Positions 43,200 to 57,300 of a DNA stretch of 64,000 nt are shown here, in pieces. Position numbers and translations under genes: made by a program. The stretch comes from Apostichopus japonicus (Eukaryota; Echinodermata; Holothuroidea; Aspidochirotida; Stichopodidae). Location: NCBI RefSeq assembly GCF_037975245.1, contig NC_092572.1, forward strand, positions 15,382,269 to 15,446,268, read 5' to 3'. Below the pieces are notes generated by a model. The model made no database searches and was not told the DNA's origin. It worked only from the letters and a program-made list of their open reading frames with translations. How positions within the stretch are numbered: the first letter of the stretch is position 1; each line of letters begins with the position of its first letter.

Positions 43200-46100
43200 C
43201 GCACTGTACGAGCTGATCATCGAGACTCTCTTTTGCATCCCTGGTTCGAACCCCGGGTGATGACGTCTTTTGCCGATCTTTTACAGCAAGTGCCTGCACG
43301 GGGAGCTGTAAGTACTAGTTAAAACACCTAATATCTCAGTCCATACAGTGGCGGGATGGCTCGGCGCACTGTACGAGCTGATCATCGAGACTCTCTTTTG
43401 CATCCCTGGTTCGAACCCCGGGTGATGACGTCTTTTGCCGATCTTTTACAGCAAGTGCCTGCACGGGGAGCTGTAATATTAGTTAATCCACCTAATATCT
43501 CAGTCCATACAGTGGCGGGATGGCCCGGCGCACTGTACGAGCTGATGATCGAGACTCTCTTTTGCATCCCTGGTTCGAACCCCGGGTGATGACGTCTTTT
43601 GTCGATCTTTTACAGCAAGTGCCTGCACGGGGAGCTGTAAGTATTAGTTAATCCACCTAATATCTCAGTCCATACAGTGGCGGGATGGCTCGGCGCACTG
43701 TACGAGCTGATGATCGAGACTCTCTTTTGCATCCCTGGTTCGAACCCCGGGTGATGACGTCTTTTGCCGATCTTTTACAGCAAGTGCCTGCACGGGGAGC
43801 TGTAAGTATTAGTTAATCCACCTAATATCTCAGTCCATACAGTGGCGGGATGGCTCGGCGCACTGTACGAGCTGATGATCGAGACTCTCTTTTGCATCCC
43901 TGGTTCGAACCCCGGGTGATGACGTCTTTTGCCGATCTTTTACAGCAAGTGCCTGCACGGGGAGCTGTAAGTATTAGTTAATCCACCTAATATCTCAGTC
44001 CATACAGTGGCGGGATGGCTCGGCGCACTGTACGAGCTGATGATCGAGACTCTCTTTTGCATCCCTGGTTCGAACCCCGGGTGATGACGTCTTTTGCCGA
44101 TCTTTTACAGCAAGTGCCTGCACGGGGAGCTGTAAGTATTAGTTAATCCACCTAATATCTCAGTCCATACAGTGGCGGGATGGCTCGGCGCACTGTACGA
44201 GCTGATGATCGAGACTCTCTTTTGCATCCCTGGTTCGAACCCCGGGTGATGACGTCTTTTGCCGATCTTTTACAGCAAGTGCCTGCACGGGGAGCTGTAA
44301 GTACTAGTTAATCCACCTAATATCTCAGTCCATACAGTGGCGCGATGGCTCGGCGCACTGTACGAGCTGATGATCGAGACTCTCTTTTGCATCCCTGGTT
44401 CGAACCCCGGGTGATGACGTCTTTTGCCGATCTTTTACAGCAAGTGCCTGCACGGGGAGCTGTAAGTATTAGTTAATCCACCTAATATCTCAGTCCATAC
44501 AGTGGCGGGATGGCTCGGCGCACTGTACGAGCTGATGATCGAGACTCTCTTTTGCATCCCTGGTTCTAACCCCGGGTGATGACGTCTTTTGTCGATCTTT
44601 TACAGCAAGTGCCTGCACGGGGAGCTGTAAGTATTAGTTAATCCACCTAATATCTCAGTCCATACAGTGGCGGGATGGCTCGGCGCACTGTACGAGCTGA
44701 TGATCGAGACTCTCTTTTGCATCCCTGGTTCGAACCCCGGGTGATGACGTCTTTTGCCGATCTTTTACAGCAAGTGCCTGCACGGGGAGCTGTAAGTATT
44801 AGTTAATCCACCTAATATCTCAGTCCATACAGTGGCGGGATGGCTCGGCGCACTGTACGAGCTGATGATCGAGACTCTCTTTTGCATCCCTGGTTCGAAC
44901 CCCGGGTGATGACGTCTTTTGCCGATCTTTTACAGCAAGTGCCTGCACGGGGAGCTGTAAGTATTAGTTAATCCACCTAATATCTCAGTCCATACAGTGG
45001 CGGGATGGCTCGGCGCACTGTACGAGCTGATGATCGAGACTCTCTTTTGCATCCCTGGTTCGAACCCCGGGTGATGACGTCTTTTGCCGATCTTTTACAG
45101 CAAGTGCCTGCACGGGGAGCTGTAAGTACTAGTTAATCCACCTAATATCTCAGTCCATACAGTGGCGGGATGGCTCGGCGCACTGTACGAGCTGATGATC
45201 GAGACTCTCTTTTGCATCCCTGGTTCGAACCCCGGGTGATGACGTCTTTTGCCGATCTTTTACAGCAAGTGCCTGCACGGGGAGCTGTAAGTACTAGTTA
45301 ATCCACCTAATATCTCAGTCCATACAGTGGCGCGATGGCTCGGCGCACTGTACGAGCTGATGATCGAGACTCTCTTTTGCATCCCTGGTTCGAACCCCGG
45401 GTGATGACGTCTTTTGCCGATCTTTTACAGCAAGTGCCTGCACGGGGAGCTGTAAGTATTAGTTAATCCACCTAATATCTCAGTCCATACAGTGGCGGGA
45501 TGGCTCGGCGCACTGTACGAGCTGATGATCGAGACTCTCTTTTGCATCCCTGGTTCGAACCCCGGGTGATGACGTCTTTTGCCGATCTTTTACAGCAAGT
45601 GCCTGCACGGGGAGCTGTAAGTATTAGTTAATCCACCTAATATCTCAGTCCATACAGTGGCGGGATGGCTCGGCGCACTGTACGAGCTGATGATCGAGAC
45701 TCTCTTTTGCATCCCTGGTTCGAACCCCGGGTGATGACGTCTTTTGCCGATCTTTTACAGCAAGTGCCTGCACGGGGAGCTGTAAGTATTAGTTAATCCA
45801 CCTAATATCTCAGTCCATACAGTGGCGGGATGGCTCGGCGCACTGTACGAGCTGATGATCGAGACTCTCTTTTGCATCCCTGGTTCGAACCCCGGGTGAT
45901 GACGTCTTTTGCCGATCTTTTACAGCAAGTGCCTGCACGGGGAGCTGTAAGTACTAGTTAATCCACCTAATATCTCAGTCCATACAGTGGCGCGATGGCT
46001 CGGCGCACTGTACGAGCTGATGATCGAGACTCTCTTTTGCATCCCTGGTTCGAACCCCGGGTGATGACGTCTTTTGCCGATCTTTTACAGCAAGTGCCTG

Positions 46101-46500
46101 CACGGGGAGCTGTAAGTATTAGTTAATCCACCTAATATCTCAGTCCATACAGTGGCGGGATGGCCCGGCGCACTGTACGAGCTGATGATCGAGACTCTCT
46201 TTTGCATCCCTGGTTCGAACCCCGGGTGATGACGTCTTTTGCCGATCTTTTACAGCAAGTGCCTGCACGGGGAGCTGTAAGTATTAGTTAATCCACCTAA
46301 TATCTCAGTCCATACAGTGGCGGGATGGCTCGGCGCACTGTACGAGCTGATCATCGAGACTCTCTTTTGCATCCCTGGTTCGAACCCCGGGTGATGACGT
46401 CTTTTGCCGATCTTTTACAGCAAGTGCCTGCACGGGGAGCTGTAAGTACTAGTTAAAACACCTAATATCTCAGTCCATACAGTGGCGGGATGGCTCGGCG
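43200..46500 (+). repeat. 19-unit block repeat around a one-base deletion
   Basis: The rare variant GTTAAAACACC occurs near 43317 and 46451, 3,134 bp apart, which is 19 units minus the one-base deletion at about 43476. TGATCATCG variants accompany both. The deletion shifts the frame and creates a chance 77-codon frame at 43356-43589 that is not a gene. Confidence 0.75.
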
Positions 46501-49500
46501 CACTGTACGAGCTGATGATCGAGACTCTCTTTTGCATCCCTGGTTCGAACCCCGGGTGATGACGTCTTTTGCCGATCTTTTACAGCAAGTGCCTGCACGG
46601 GGAGCTGTAAGTATTAGTTAATCCACCTAATATCTCAGTCCATACAGTGGCGGGATGGCCCGGCGCACTGTACGAGCTGATGATCGAGACTCTCTTTTGC
46701 ATCCCTGGTTCGAACCCCGGGTGATGACGTCTTTTGCCGATCTTTTACAGCAAGTGCCTGCACGGGGAGCTGTAAGTATTAGTTAATCCACCTAATATCT
46801 CAGTCCATACAGTGGCGGGATGGCTCGGCGCACTGTACGAGCTGATGATCGAGACTCTCTTTTGCATCCCTGGTTCGAACCCCGGGTGATGACGTCTTTT
46901 GCCGATCTTTTACAGCAAGTGCCTGCACGGGGAGCTGTAAGTATTAGTTAATCCACCTAATATCTCAGTCCATACAGTGGCGGGATGGCTCGGCGCACTG
47001 TACGAGCTGATGATCGAGACTCTCTTTTGCATCCCTGGTTCGAACCCCGGGTGATGACGTCTTTTGCCGATCTTTTACAGCAAGTGCCTGCACGGGGAGC
47101 TGTAAGTACTAGTTAATCCACCTAATATCTCAGTCCATACAGTGGCGGGATGGCTCGGCGCACTGTACGAGCTGATGATCGAGACTCTCTTTTGCATCCC
47201 TGGTTCGAACCCCGGGTGATGACGTCTTTTGCCGATCTTTTACAGCAAGTGCCTGCACGGGGAGCTGTAAGTATTAGTTAATCCACCTAATATCTCAGTC
47301 CATACAGTGGCGGGATGGCTCGGCGCACTGTACGAGCTGATGATCGAGACTCTCTTTTGCATCCCTGGTTCGAACCCCGGGTGATGACGTCTTTTGCCGA
47401 TCTTTTACAGCAAGTGCCTGCACGGGGAGCTGTAAGTATTAGTTAATCCACCTAATATCTCAGTCCATACAGTGGCGGGATGGCTCGGCGCACTGTACGA
47501 GCTGATGATCGAGACTCTCTTTTGCATCCCTGGTTCGAACCCCGGGTGATGACGTCTTTTGCCGATCTTTTACAGCAAGTGCCTGCACGGGGAGCTGTAA
47601 GTATTAGTTAATCCACCTAATATCTCAGTCCATACAGTGGCGGGATGGCTCGGCGCACTGTACGAGCTGATGATCGAGACTCTCTTTTGCATCCCTGGTT
47701 CGAACCCCGGGTGATGACGTCTTTTGCCGATCTTTTACAGCAAGTGCCTGCACGGGGAGCTGTAAGTATTAGTTAATCCACCTAATATCTCAGTCCATAC
47801 AGTGGCGGGATGGCTCGGCGCACTGTACGAGCTGATGATCGAGACTCTCTTTTGCATCCCTGGTTCGAACCCCGGGTGATGACGTCTTTTGCCGATCTTT
47901 TACAGCAAGTGCCTGCACGGGGAGCTGTAAGTACTAGTTAATCCACCTAATATCTCAGTCCATACAGTGGCGGGATGGCTCGGCGCACTGTACGAGCTGA
48001 TCATCGAGACTCTCTTTTGCATCCCTGGTTCGAACCCCGGGTGATGACGTCTTTTGCCGATCTTTTACAGCAAGTGCCTGCACGGGGAGCTGTAAGTACT
48101 AGTTAATCCACCTAATATCTCAGTCCATACAGTGGCGCGATGGCTCGGCGCACTGTACGAGCTGATGATCGAGACTCTCTTTTGCATCCCTGGTTCGAAC
48201 CCCGGGTGATGACGTCTTTTGCCGATCTTTTACAGCAAGTGCCTGCACGGGGAGCTGTAAGTATTAGTTAATCCACCTAATATCTCAGTCCATACAGTGG
48301 CGGGATGGCTCGGCGCACTGTACGAGCTGATGATCGAGACTCTCTTTTGCATCCCTGGTTCGAACCCCGGGTGATGACGTCTTTTGCCGATCTTTTACAG
48401 CAAGTGCCTGCACGGGGAGCTGTAAGTATTAGTTAATCCACCTAATATCTCAGTCCATACAGTGGCGGGATGGCTCGGCGCACTGTACGAGCTGATGATC
48501 GAGACTCTCTTTTGCATCCCTGGTTCGAACCCCGGGTGATGACGTCTTTTGCCGATCTTTTACAGCAAGTGCCTGCACGGGGAGCTGTAAGTATTAGTTA
48601 ATCCACCTAATATCTCAGTCCATACAGTGGCGGGATGGCTCGGCGCACTGTACGAGCTGATGATCGAGACTCTCTTTTGCATCCCTGGTTCGAACCCCGG
48701 GTGATGACGTCTTTTGCCGATCTTTTACAGCAAGTGCCTGCACGGGGAGCTGTAAGTATTAGTTAATCCACCTAATATCTCAGTCCATACAGTGGCGGGA
48801 TGGCTCGGCGCACTGTACGAGCTGATGATCGAGACTCTCTTTTGCATCCCTGGTTCGAACCCCGGGTGATGACGTCTTTTGCCGATCTTTTACAGCAAGT
48901 GCCTGCACGGGGAGCTGTAAGTATTAGTTAATCCACCTAATATCTCAGTCCATACAGTGGCGGGATGGCTCGGCGCACTGTACGAGCTGATGATCGAGAC
49001 TCTCTTTTGCATCCCTGGTTCGAACCCCGGGTGATGACGTCTTTTGCCGATCTTTTACAGCAAGTGCCTGCACGGGGAGCTGTAAGTATTAGTTAATCCA
49101 CCTAATATCTCAGTCCATACAGTGGCGGGATGGCTCGGCGCACTGTACGAGCTGATGATCGAGACTCTCTTTTGCATCCCTGGTTCGAACCCCGGGTGAT
49201 GACGTCTTTTGCCGATCTTTTACAGCAAGTGCCTGCACGGGGAGCTGTAAGTATTAGTTAATCCACCTAATATCTCAGTCCATACAGTGGCGGGATGGCT
49301 CGGCGCACTGTACGAGCTGATGATCGAGACTCTCTTTTGCATCCCTGGTTCGAACCCCGGGTGATGACGTCTTTTGCCGATCTTTTACAGCAAGTGCCTG
49401 CACGGGGAGCTGTAAGTACTAGTTAATCCACCTAATATCTCAGTCCATACAGTGGCGGGATGGCTCGGCGCACTGTACGAGCTGATGATCGAGACTCTCT

Positions 49501-51370
49501 TTTGCATCCCTGGTTCGAACCCCGGGTGATGACGTCTTTTGCCGATCTTTTACAGCAAGTGCCTGCACGGGGAGCTGTAAGTATTAGTTAATCCACCTAA
49601 TATCTCAGTCCATACAGTGGCGGGATGGCTCGGCGCACTGTACGAGCTGATGATCGAGACTCTCTTTTGCATCCCTGGTTCTAACCCCGGGTGATGACGT
49701 CTTTTGTCGATCTTTTACAGCAAGTGCCTGCACGGGGAGCTGTAAGTATTAGTTAATCCACCTAATATCTCAGTCCATACAGTGGCGGGATGGCTCGGCG
49801 CACTGTACGAGCTGATGATCGAGACTCTCTTTTGCATCCCTGGTTCGAACCCCGGGTGATGACGTCTTTTGCCGATCTTTTACAGCAAGTGCCTGCACGG
49901 GGAGCTGTAAGTATTAGTTAATCCACCTAATATCTCAGTCCATACAGTGGCGGGATGGCTCGGCGCACTGTACGAGCTGATGATCGAGACTCTCTTTTGC
50001 ATCCCTGGTTCGAACCCCGGGTGATGACGTCTTTTGCCGATCTTTTACAGCAAGTGCCTGCACGGGGAGCTGTAAGTACTAGTTAATCCACCTAATATCT
50101 CAGTCCATACAGTGGCGGGATGGCTCGGCGCACTGTACGAGCTGATGATCGAGACTCTCTTTTGCATCCCTGGTTCGAACCCCGGGTGATGACGTCTTTT
50201 GCCGATCTTTTACAGCAAGTGCCTGCACGGGGAGCTGTAAGTACTAGTTAATCCACCTAATATCTCAGTCCATACAGTGGCGCGATGGCTCGGCGCACTG
50301 TACGAGCTGATGATCGAGACTCTCTTTTGCATCCCTGGTTCGAACCCCGGGTGATGACGTCTTTTGCCGATCTTTTACAGCAAGTGCCTGCACGGGGAGC
50401 TGTAAGTATTAGTTAATCCACCTAATATCTCAGTCCATACAGTGGCGGGATGGCTCGGCGCACTGTACGAGCTGATGATCGAGACTCTCTTTTGCATCCC
50501 TGGTTCGAACCCCGGGTGATGACGTCTTTTGCCGATCTTTTACAGCAAGTGCCTGCACGGGGAGCTGTAAGTATTAGTTAATCCACCTAATATCTCAGTC
50601 CATACAGTGGCGGGATGGCTCGGCGCACTGTACGAGCTGATGATCGAGACTCTCTTTTGCATCCCTGGTTCGAACCCCGGGTGATGACGTCTTTTGCCGA
50701 TCTTTTACAGCAAGTGCCTGCACGGGGAGCTGTAAGTATTAGTTAATCCACCTAATATCTCAGTCCATACAGTGGCGGGATGGCTCGGCGCACTGTACGA
50801 GCTGATGATCGAGACTCTCTTTTGCATCCCTGGTTCGAACCCCGGGTGATGACGTCTTTTGCCGATCTTTTACAGCAAGTGCCTGCACGGGGAGCTGTAA
50901 GTATTAGTTAATCCACCTAATATCTCAGTCCATACAGTGGCGGGATGGCTCGGCGCACTGTACGAGCTGATGATCGAGACTCTCTTTTGCATCCCTGGTT
51001 CGAACCCCGGGTGATGACGTCTTTTGCCGATCTTTTACAGCAAGTGCCTGCACGGGGAGCTGTAAGTACTAGTTAATCCACCTAATATCTCAGTCCATAC
51101 AGTGGCGGGATGGCTCGGCGCACTGTACGAGCTGATGATCGAGACTCTCTTTTGCATCCCTGGTTCGAACCCCGGGTGATGACGTCTTTTGCCGATCTTT
51201 TACAGCAAGTGCCTGCACGGGGAGCTGTAAGTACTAGTTAATCCACCTAAAATCTCAGTCCATACAGTGGCGGGATGGCTCGGCGCACTGTACGAGCTGA
51301 TGATCGAGACTCTCTTTTGCATCCCTGGTTCTAACCCCGGGTGATGACGTCTTTTGTCGATCTTTTACAG
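44560..51370 (+). repeat. Shared double-variant units (TTCTAAC with TTTGTCG)
   Basis: Units at about 44566, 49681 and 51331 share two linked changes, one destroying the B-box CG and one in TTTTGCCG. They are 31 and 10 units apart, so the same ancestral unit was spread by block amplification. Confidence 0.75.
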
Positions 51371-54300
51371 CAAGTGCCTGCACGGGGAGCTGTAAGTATT
51401 AGTTAATCCACCTAATATCTCAGTCCATACAGTGGCGGGATGGCTCGGCGCACTGTACGAGCTGATGATCGAGACTCTCTTTTGCATCCCTGGTTCGAAC
51501 CCCGGGTGATGACGTCTTTTGCCGATCTTTTACAGCAAGTGCCTGCACGGGGAGCTGTAAGTATTAGTTAATCCACCTAATATCTCAGTCCATACAGTGG
51601 CGGGATGGCTCGGCGCACTGTACGAGCTGATGATCGAGACTCTCTTTTGCATCCCTGGTTCGAACCCCGGGTGATGACGTCTTTTGCCGATCTTTTACAG
51701 CAAGTGCCTGCACGGGGAGCTGTAAGTATTAGTTAATCCACCTAATATCTCAGTCCATACAGTGGCGGGATGGCTCGGCGCACTGTACGAGCTGATGATC
51801 GAGACTCTCTTTTGCATCCCTGGTTCGAACCCCGGGTGATGACGTCTTTTGCCGATCTTTTACAGCAAGTGCCTGCACGGGGAGCTGTAAGTATTAGTTA
51901 ATCCACCTAATATCTCAGTCCATACAGTGGCGGGATGGCTCGGCGCACTGTACGAGCTGATGATCGAGACTCTCTTTTGCATCCCTGGTTCGAACCCCGG
52001 GTGATGACGTCTTTTGCCGATCTTTTACAGCAAGTGCCTGCACGGGGAGCTGTAAGTATTAGTTAATCCACCTAATATCTCAGTCCATACAGTGGCGGGA
52101 TGGCTCGGCGCACTGTACGAGCTGATGATCGAGACTCTCTTTTGCATCCCTGGTTCGAACCCCGGGTGATGACGTCTTTTGCCGATCTTTTACAGCAAGT
52201 GCCTGCACGGGGAGCTGTAAGTATTAGTTAATCCACCTAATATCTCAGTCCATACAGTGGCGGGATGGCTCGGCGCACTGTACGAGCTGATGATCGAGAC
52301 TCTCTTTTGCATCCCTGGTTCGAACCCCGGGTGATGACGTCTTTTGCCGATCTTTTACAGCAAGTGCCTGCACGGGGAGCTGTAAGTATTAGTTAATCCA
52401 CCTAATATCTCAGTCCATACAGTGGCGGGATGGCTCGGCGCACTGTACGAGCTGATGATCGAGACTCTCTTTTGCATCCCTGGTTCGAACCCCGGGTGAT
52501 GACGTCTTTTGCCGATCTTTTACAGCAAGTGCCTGCACGGGGAGCTGTAAGTACTAGTTAATCCACCTAATATCTCAGTCCATACAGTGGCGGGATGGCT
52601 CGGCGCACTGTACGAGCTGATGATCGAGACTCTCTTTTGCATCCCTGGTTCGAACCCCGGGTGATGACGTCTTTTGCCGATCTTTTACAGCAAGTGCCTG
52701 CACGGGGAGCTGTAAGTACTAGTTAATCCACCTAATATCTCAGTCCATACAGTGGCGCGATGGCTCGGCGCACTGTACGAGCTGATGATCGAGACTCTCT
52801 TTTGCATCCCTGGTTCGAACCCCGGGTGATGACGTCTTTTGCCGATCTTTTACAGCAAGTGCCTGCACGGGGAGCTGTAAGTATTAGTTAATCCACCTAA
52901 TATCTCAGTCCATACAGTGGCGGGATGGCTCGGCGCACTGTACGAGCTGATGATCGAGACTCTCTTTTGCATCCCTGGTTCGAACCCCGGGTGATGACGT
53001 CTTTTGCCGATCTTTTACAGCAAGTGCCTGCACGGGGAGCTGTAAGTATTAGTTAATCCACCTAATATCTCAGTCCATACAGTGGCGGGATGGCTCGGCG
53101 CACTGTACGAGCTGATGATCGAGACTCTCTTTTGCATCCCTGGTTCGAACCCCGGGTGATGACGTCTTTTGCCGATCTTTTACAGCAAGTGCCTGCACGG
53201 GGAGCTGTAAGTATTAGTTAATCCACCTAATATCTCAGTCCATACAGTGGCGGGATGGCCCGGCGCACTGTACGAGCTGATGATCGAGACTCTCTTTTGC
53301 ATCCCTGGTTCGAACCCCGGGTGATGACGTCTTTTGCCGATCTTTTACAGCAAGTGCCTGCACGGGGAGCTGTAAGTATTAGTTAATCCACCTAATATCT
53401 CAGTCCATACAGTGGCGGGATGGCTCGGCGCACTGTACGAGCTGATGATCGAGACTCTCTTTTGCATCCCTGGTTCGAACCCCGGGTGATGACGTCTTTT
53501 GCCGATCTTTTACAGCAAGTGCCTGCACGGGGAGCTGTAAGTATTAGTTAATCCACCTAATATCTCAGTCCATACAGTGGCGGGATGGCTCGGCGCACTG
53601 TACGAGCTGATGATCGAGACTCTCTTTTGCATCCCTGGTTCGAACCCCGGGTGATGACGTCTTTTGCCGATCTTTTACAGCAAGTGCCTGCACGGGGAGC
53701 TGTAAGTATTAGTTAATCCACCTAATATCTCAGTCCATACAGTGGCGGGATGGCTCGGCGCACTGTACGAGCTGATGATCGAGACTCTCTTTTGCATCCC
53801 TGGTTCGAACCCCGGGTGATGACGTCTTTTGCCGATCTTTTACAGCAAGTGCCTGCACGGGGAGCTGTAAGTATTAGTTAATCCACCTAATATCTCAGTC
53901 CATACAGTGGCGGGATGGCTCGGCGCACTGTACGAGCTGATGATCGAGACTCTCTTTTGCATCCCTGGTTCGAACCCCGGGTGATGACGTCTTTTGCCGA
54001 TCTTTTACAGCAAGTGCCTGCACGGGGAGCTGTAAGTATTAGTTAATCCACCTAATATCTCAGTCCATACAGTGGCGGGATGGCTCGGCGCACTGTACGA
54101 GCTGATGATCGAGACTCTCTTTTGCATCCCTGGTTCGAACCCCGGGTGATGACGTCTTTTGCCGATCTTTTACAGCAAGTGCCTGCACGGGGAGCTGTAA
54201 GTATTAGTTAATCCACCTAATATCTCAGTCCATACAGTGGCGGGATGGCTCGGCGCACTGTACGAGCTGATGATCGAGACTCTCTTTTGCATCCCTGGTT

Positions 54301-57300
54301 CGAACCCCGGGTGATGACGTCTTTTGCCGATCTTTTACAGCAAGTGCCTGCACGGGGAGCTGTAAGTATTAGTTAATCCACCTAATATCTCAGTCCATAC
54401 AGTGGCGGGATGGCTCGGCGCACTGTACGAGCTGATGATCGAGACTCTCTTTTGCATCCCTGGTTCGAACCCCGGGTGATGACGTCTTTTGCCGATCTTT
54501 TACAGCAAGTGCCTGCACGGGGAGCTGTAAGTATTAGTTAATCCACCTAATATCTCAGTCCATACAGTGGCGGGATGGCTCGGCGCACTGTACGAGCTGA
54601 TGATCGAGACTCTCTTTTGCATCCCTGGTTCGAACCCCGGGTGATGACGTCTTTTGCCGATCTTTTACAGCAAGTGCCTGCACGGGGAGCTGTAAGTATT
54701 AGTTAATCCACCTAATATCTCAGTCCATACAGTGGCGGGATGGCTCGGCGCACTGTACGAGCTGATGATCGAGACTCTCTTTTGCATCCCTGGTTCGAAC
54801 CCCGGGTGATGACGTCTTTTGCCGATCTTTTACAGCAAGTGCCTGCACGGGGAGCTGTAAGTATTAGTTAATCCACCTAATATCTCAGTCCATACAGTGG
54901 CGGGATGGCTCGGCGCACTGTACGAGCTGATGATCGAGACTCTCTTTTGCATCCCTGGTTCGAACCCCGGGTGATGACGTCTTTTGCCGATCTTTTACAG
55001 CAAGTGCCTGCACGGGGAGCTGTAAGTATTAGTTAATCCACCTAATATCTCAGTCCATACAGTGGCGGGATGGCTCGGCGCACTGTACGAGCTGATGATC
55101 GAGACTCTCTTTTGCATCCCTGGTTCGAACCCCGGGTGATGACGTCTTTTGCCGATCTTTTACAGCAAGTGCCTGCACGGGGAGCTGTAAGTATTAGTTA
55201 ATCCACCTAATATCTCAGTCCATACAGTGGCGGGATGGCTCGGCGCACTGTACGAGCTGATGATCGAGACTCTCTTTTGCATCCCTGGTTCGAACCCCGG
55301 GTGATGACGTCTTTTGCCGATCTTTTACAGCAAGTGCCTGCACGGGGAGCTGTAAGTATTAGTTAATCCACCTAATATCTCAGTCCATACAGTGGCGCGA
55401 TGGCTCGGCGCACTGTACGAGCTGATGATCGAGACTCTCTTTTGCATCCCTGGTTCGAACCCCGGGTGATGACGTCTTTTGCCGATCTTTTACAGCAAGT
55501 GCCTGCACGGGGAGCTGTAAGTATTAGTTAATCCACCTAATATCTCAGTCCATACAGTGGCGGGATGGCTCGGCGCACTGTACGAGCTGATGATCGAGAC
55601 TCTCTTTTGCATCCCTGGTTCGAACCCCGGGTGATGACGTCTTTTGCCGATCTTTTACAGCAAGTGCCTGCACGGGGAGCTGTAAGTATTAGTTAATCCA
55701 CCTAATATCTCAGTCCATACAGTGGCGGGATGGCTCGGCGCACTGTACGAGCTGATGATCGAGACTCTCTTTTGCATCCCTGGTTCGAACCCCGGGTGAT
55801 GACGTCTTTTGCCGATCTTTTACAGCAAGTGCCTGCACGGGGAGCTGTAAGTATTAGTTAATCCACCTAATATCTCAGTCCATACAGTGGCGGGATGGCT
55901 CGGCGCACTGTACGAGCTGATGATCGAGACTCTCTTTTGCATCCCTGGTTCGAACCCCGGGTGATGACGTCTTTTGCCGATCTTTTACAGCAAGTGCCTG
56001 CACGGGGAGCTGTAAGTACTAGTTAATCCACCTAATATCTCAGTCCATACAGTGGCGCGATGGCTCGGCGCACTGTACGAGCTGATGATCGAGACTCTCT
56101 TTTGCATCCCTGGTTCGAACCCCGGGTGATGACGTCTTTTGCCGATCTTTTACAGCAAGTGCCTGCACGGGGAGCTGTAAGTATTAGTTAATCCACCTAA
56201 TATCTCAGTCCATACAGTGGCGGGATGGCTCGGCGCACTGTACGAGCTGATGATCGAGACTCTCTTTTGCATCCCTGGTTCGAACCCCGGGTGATGACGT
56301 CTTTTGCCGATCTTTTACAGCAAGTGCCTGCACGGGGAGCTGTAAGTACTAGTTAATCCACCTAATATCTCAGTCCATACAGTGGCGCGATGGCTCGGCG
56401 CACTGTACGAGCTGATGATCGAGACTCTCTTTTGCATCCCTGGTTCGAACCCCGGGTGATGACGTCTTTTGCCGATCTTTTACAGCAAGTGCCTGCACGG
56501 GGAGCTGTAAGTACTAGTTAATCCACCTAATATCTCAGTCCATACAGTGGCGCGATGGCTCGGCGCACTGTACGAGCTGATGTTCGAGACTCTCTTTTGC
56601 ATCCCTGGTTCGAACCCCGGGTGATGACGTCTTTTGCCGATCTTTTACAGCAAGTGCCTGCACGGGGAGCTGTAAGTATTAGTTAATCCACCTAATATCT
56701 CAGTCCATACAGTGGCGGGATGGCCCGGCGCACTGTACGAGCTGATGATCGAGACTCTCTTTTGCATCCCTGGTTCGAACCCCGGGTGATGACGTCTTTT
56801 GCCGATCTTTTACAGCAAGTGCCTGCACGGGGAGCTGTAAGTATTAGTTAATCCACCTAATATCTCAGTCCATACAGTGGCGGGATGGCTCGGCGCACTG
56901 TACGAGCTGATGATCGAGACTCTCTTTTGCATCCCTGGTTCGAACCCCGGGTGATGACGTCTTTTGCCGATCTTTTACAGCAAGTGCCTGCACGATGAGC
57001 TGTAAGTATTAGTTAATCCACCTAATATCTCAGTCCATACAGTGGCGGGATGGCTCGGCGCACTGTACGAGCTGATAATCGAGACTCTCTTTTGCATCCC
57101 TGGTTCGAACCCCGGGTGATGACGTCTTTTGCCGATCTTTTACAGCAAGTGCCTGCACGATGAGCTGTAAGTATTAGTTAATCCACCTAATATCTCAATC
57201 CATACAGTGGCGGGATGGCTCGGCGCACTGTACGAGCTGATGATCGAGACTCTCTTTTGCATCCCTGGTTCGAACCCCGGGTGATGACGTCTTTTGCCGA

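Noticed and set aside
43356-43589. 77-codon open frame in the satellite, and minus-strand frames of about 60 codons at 43382, 61100, 61204, 61924 and 15728
   Set aside because: All are satellite sequence kept open by one-base deletions or local substitutions. Normal units close every frame, and there is no conserved protein.
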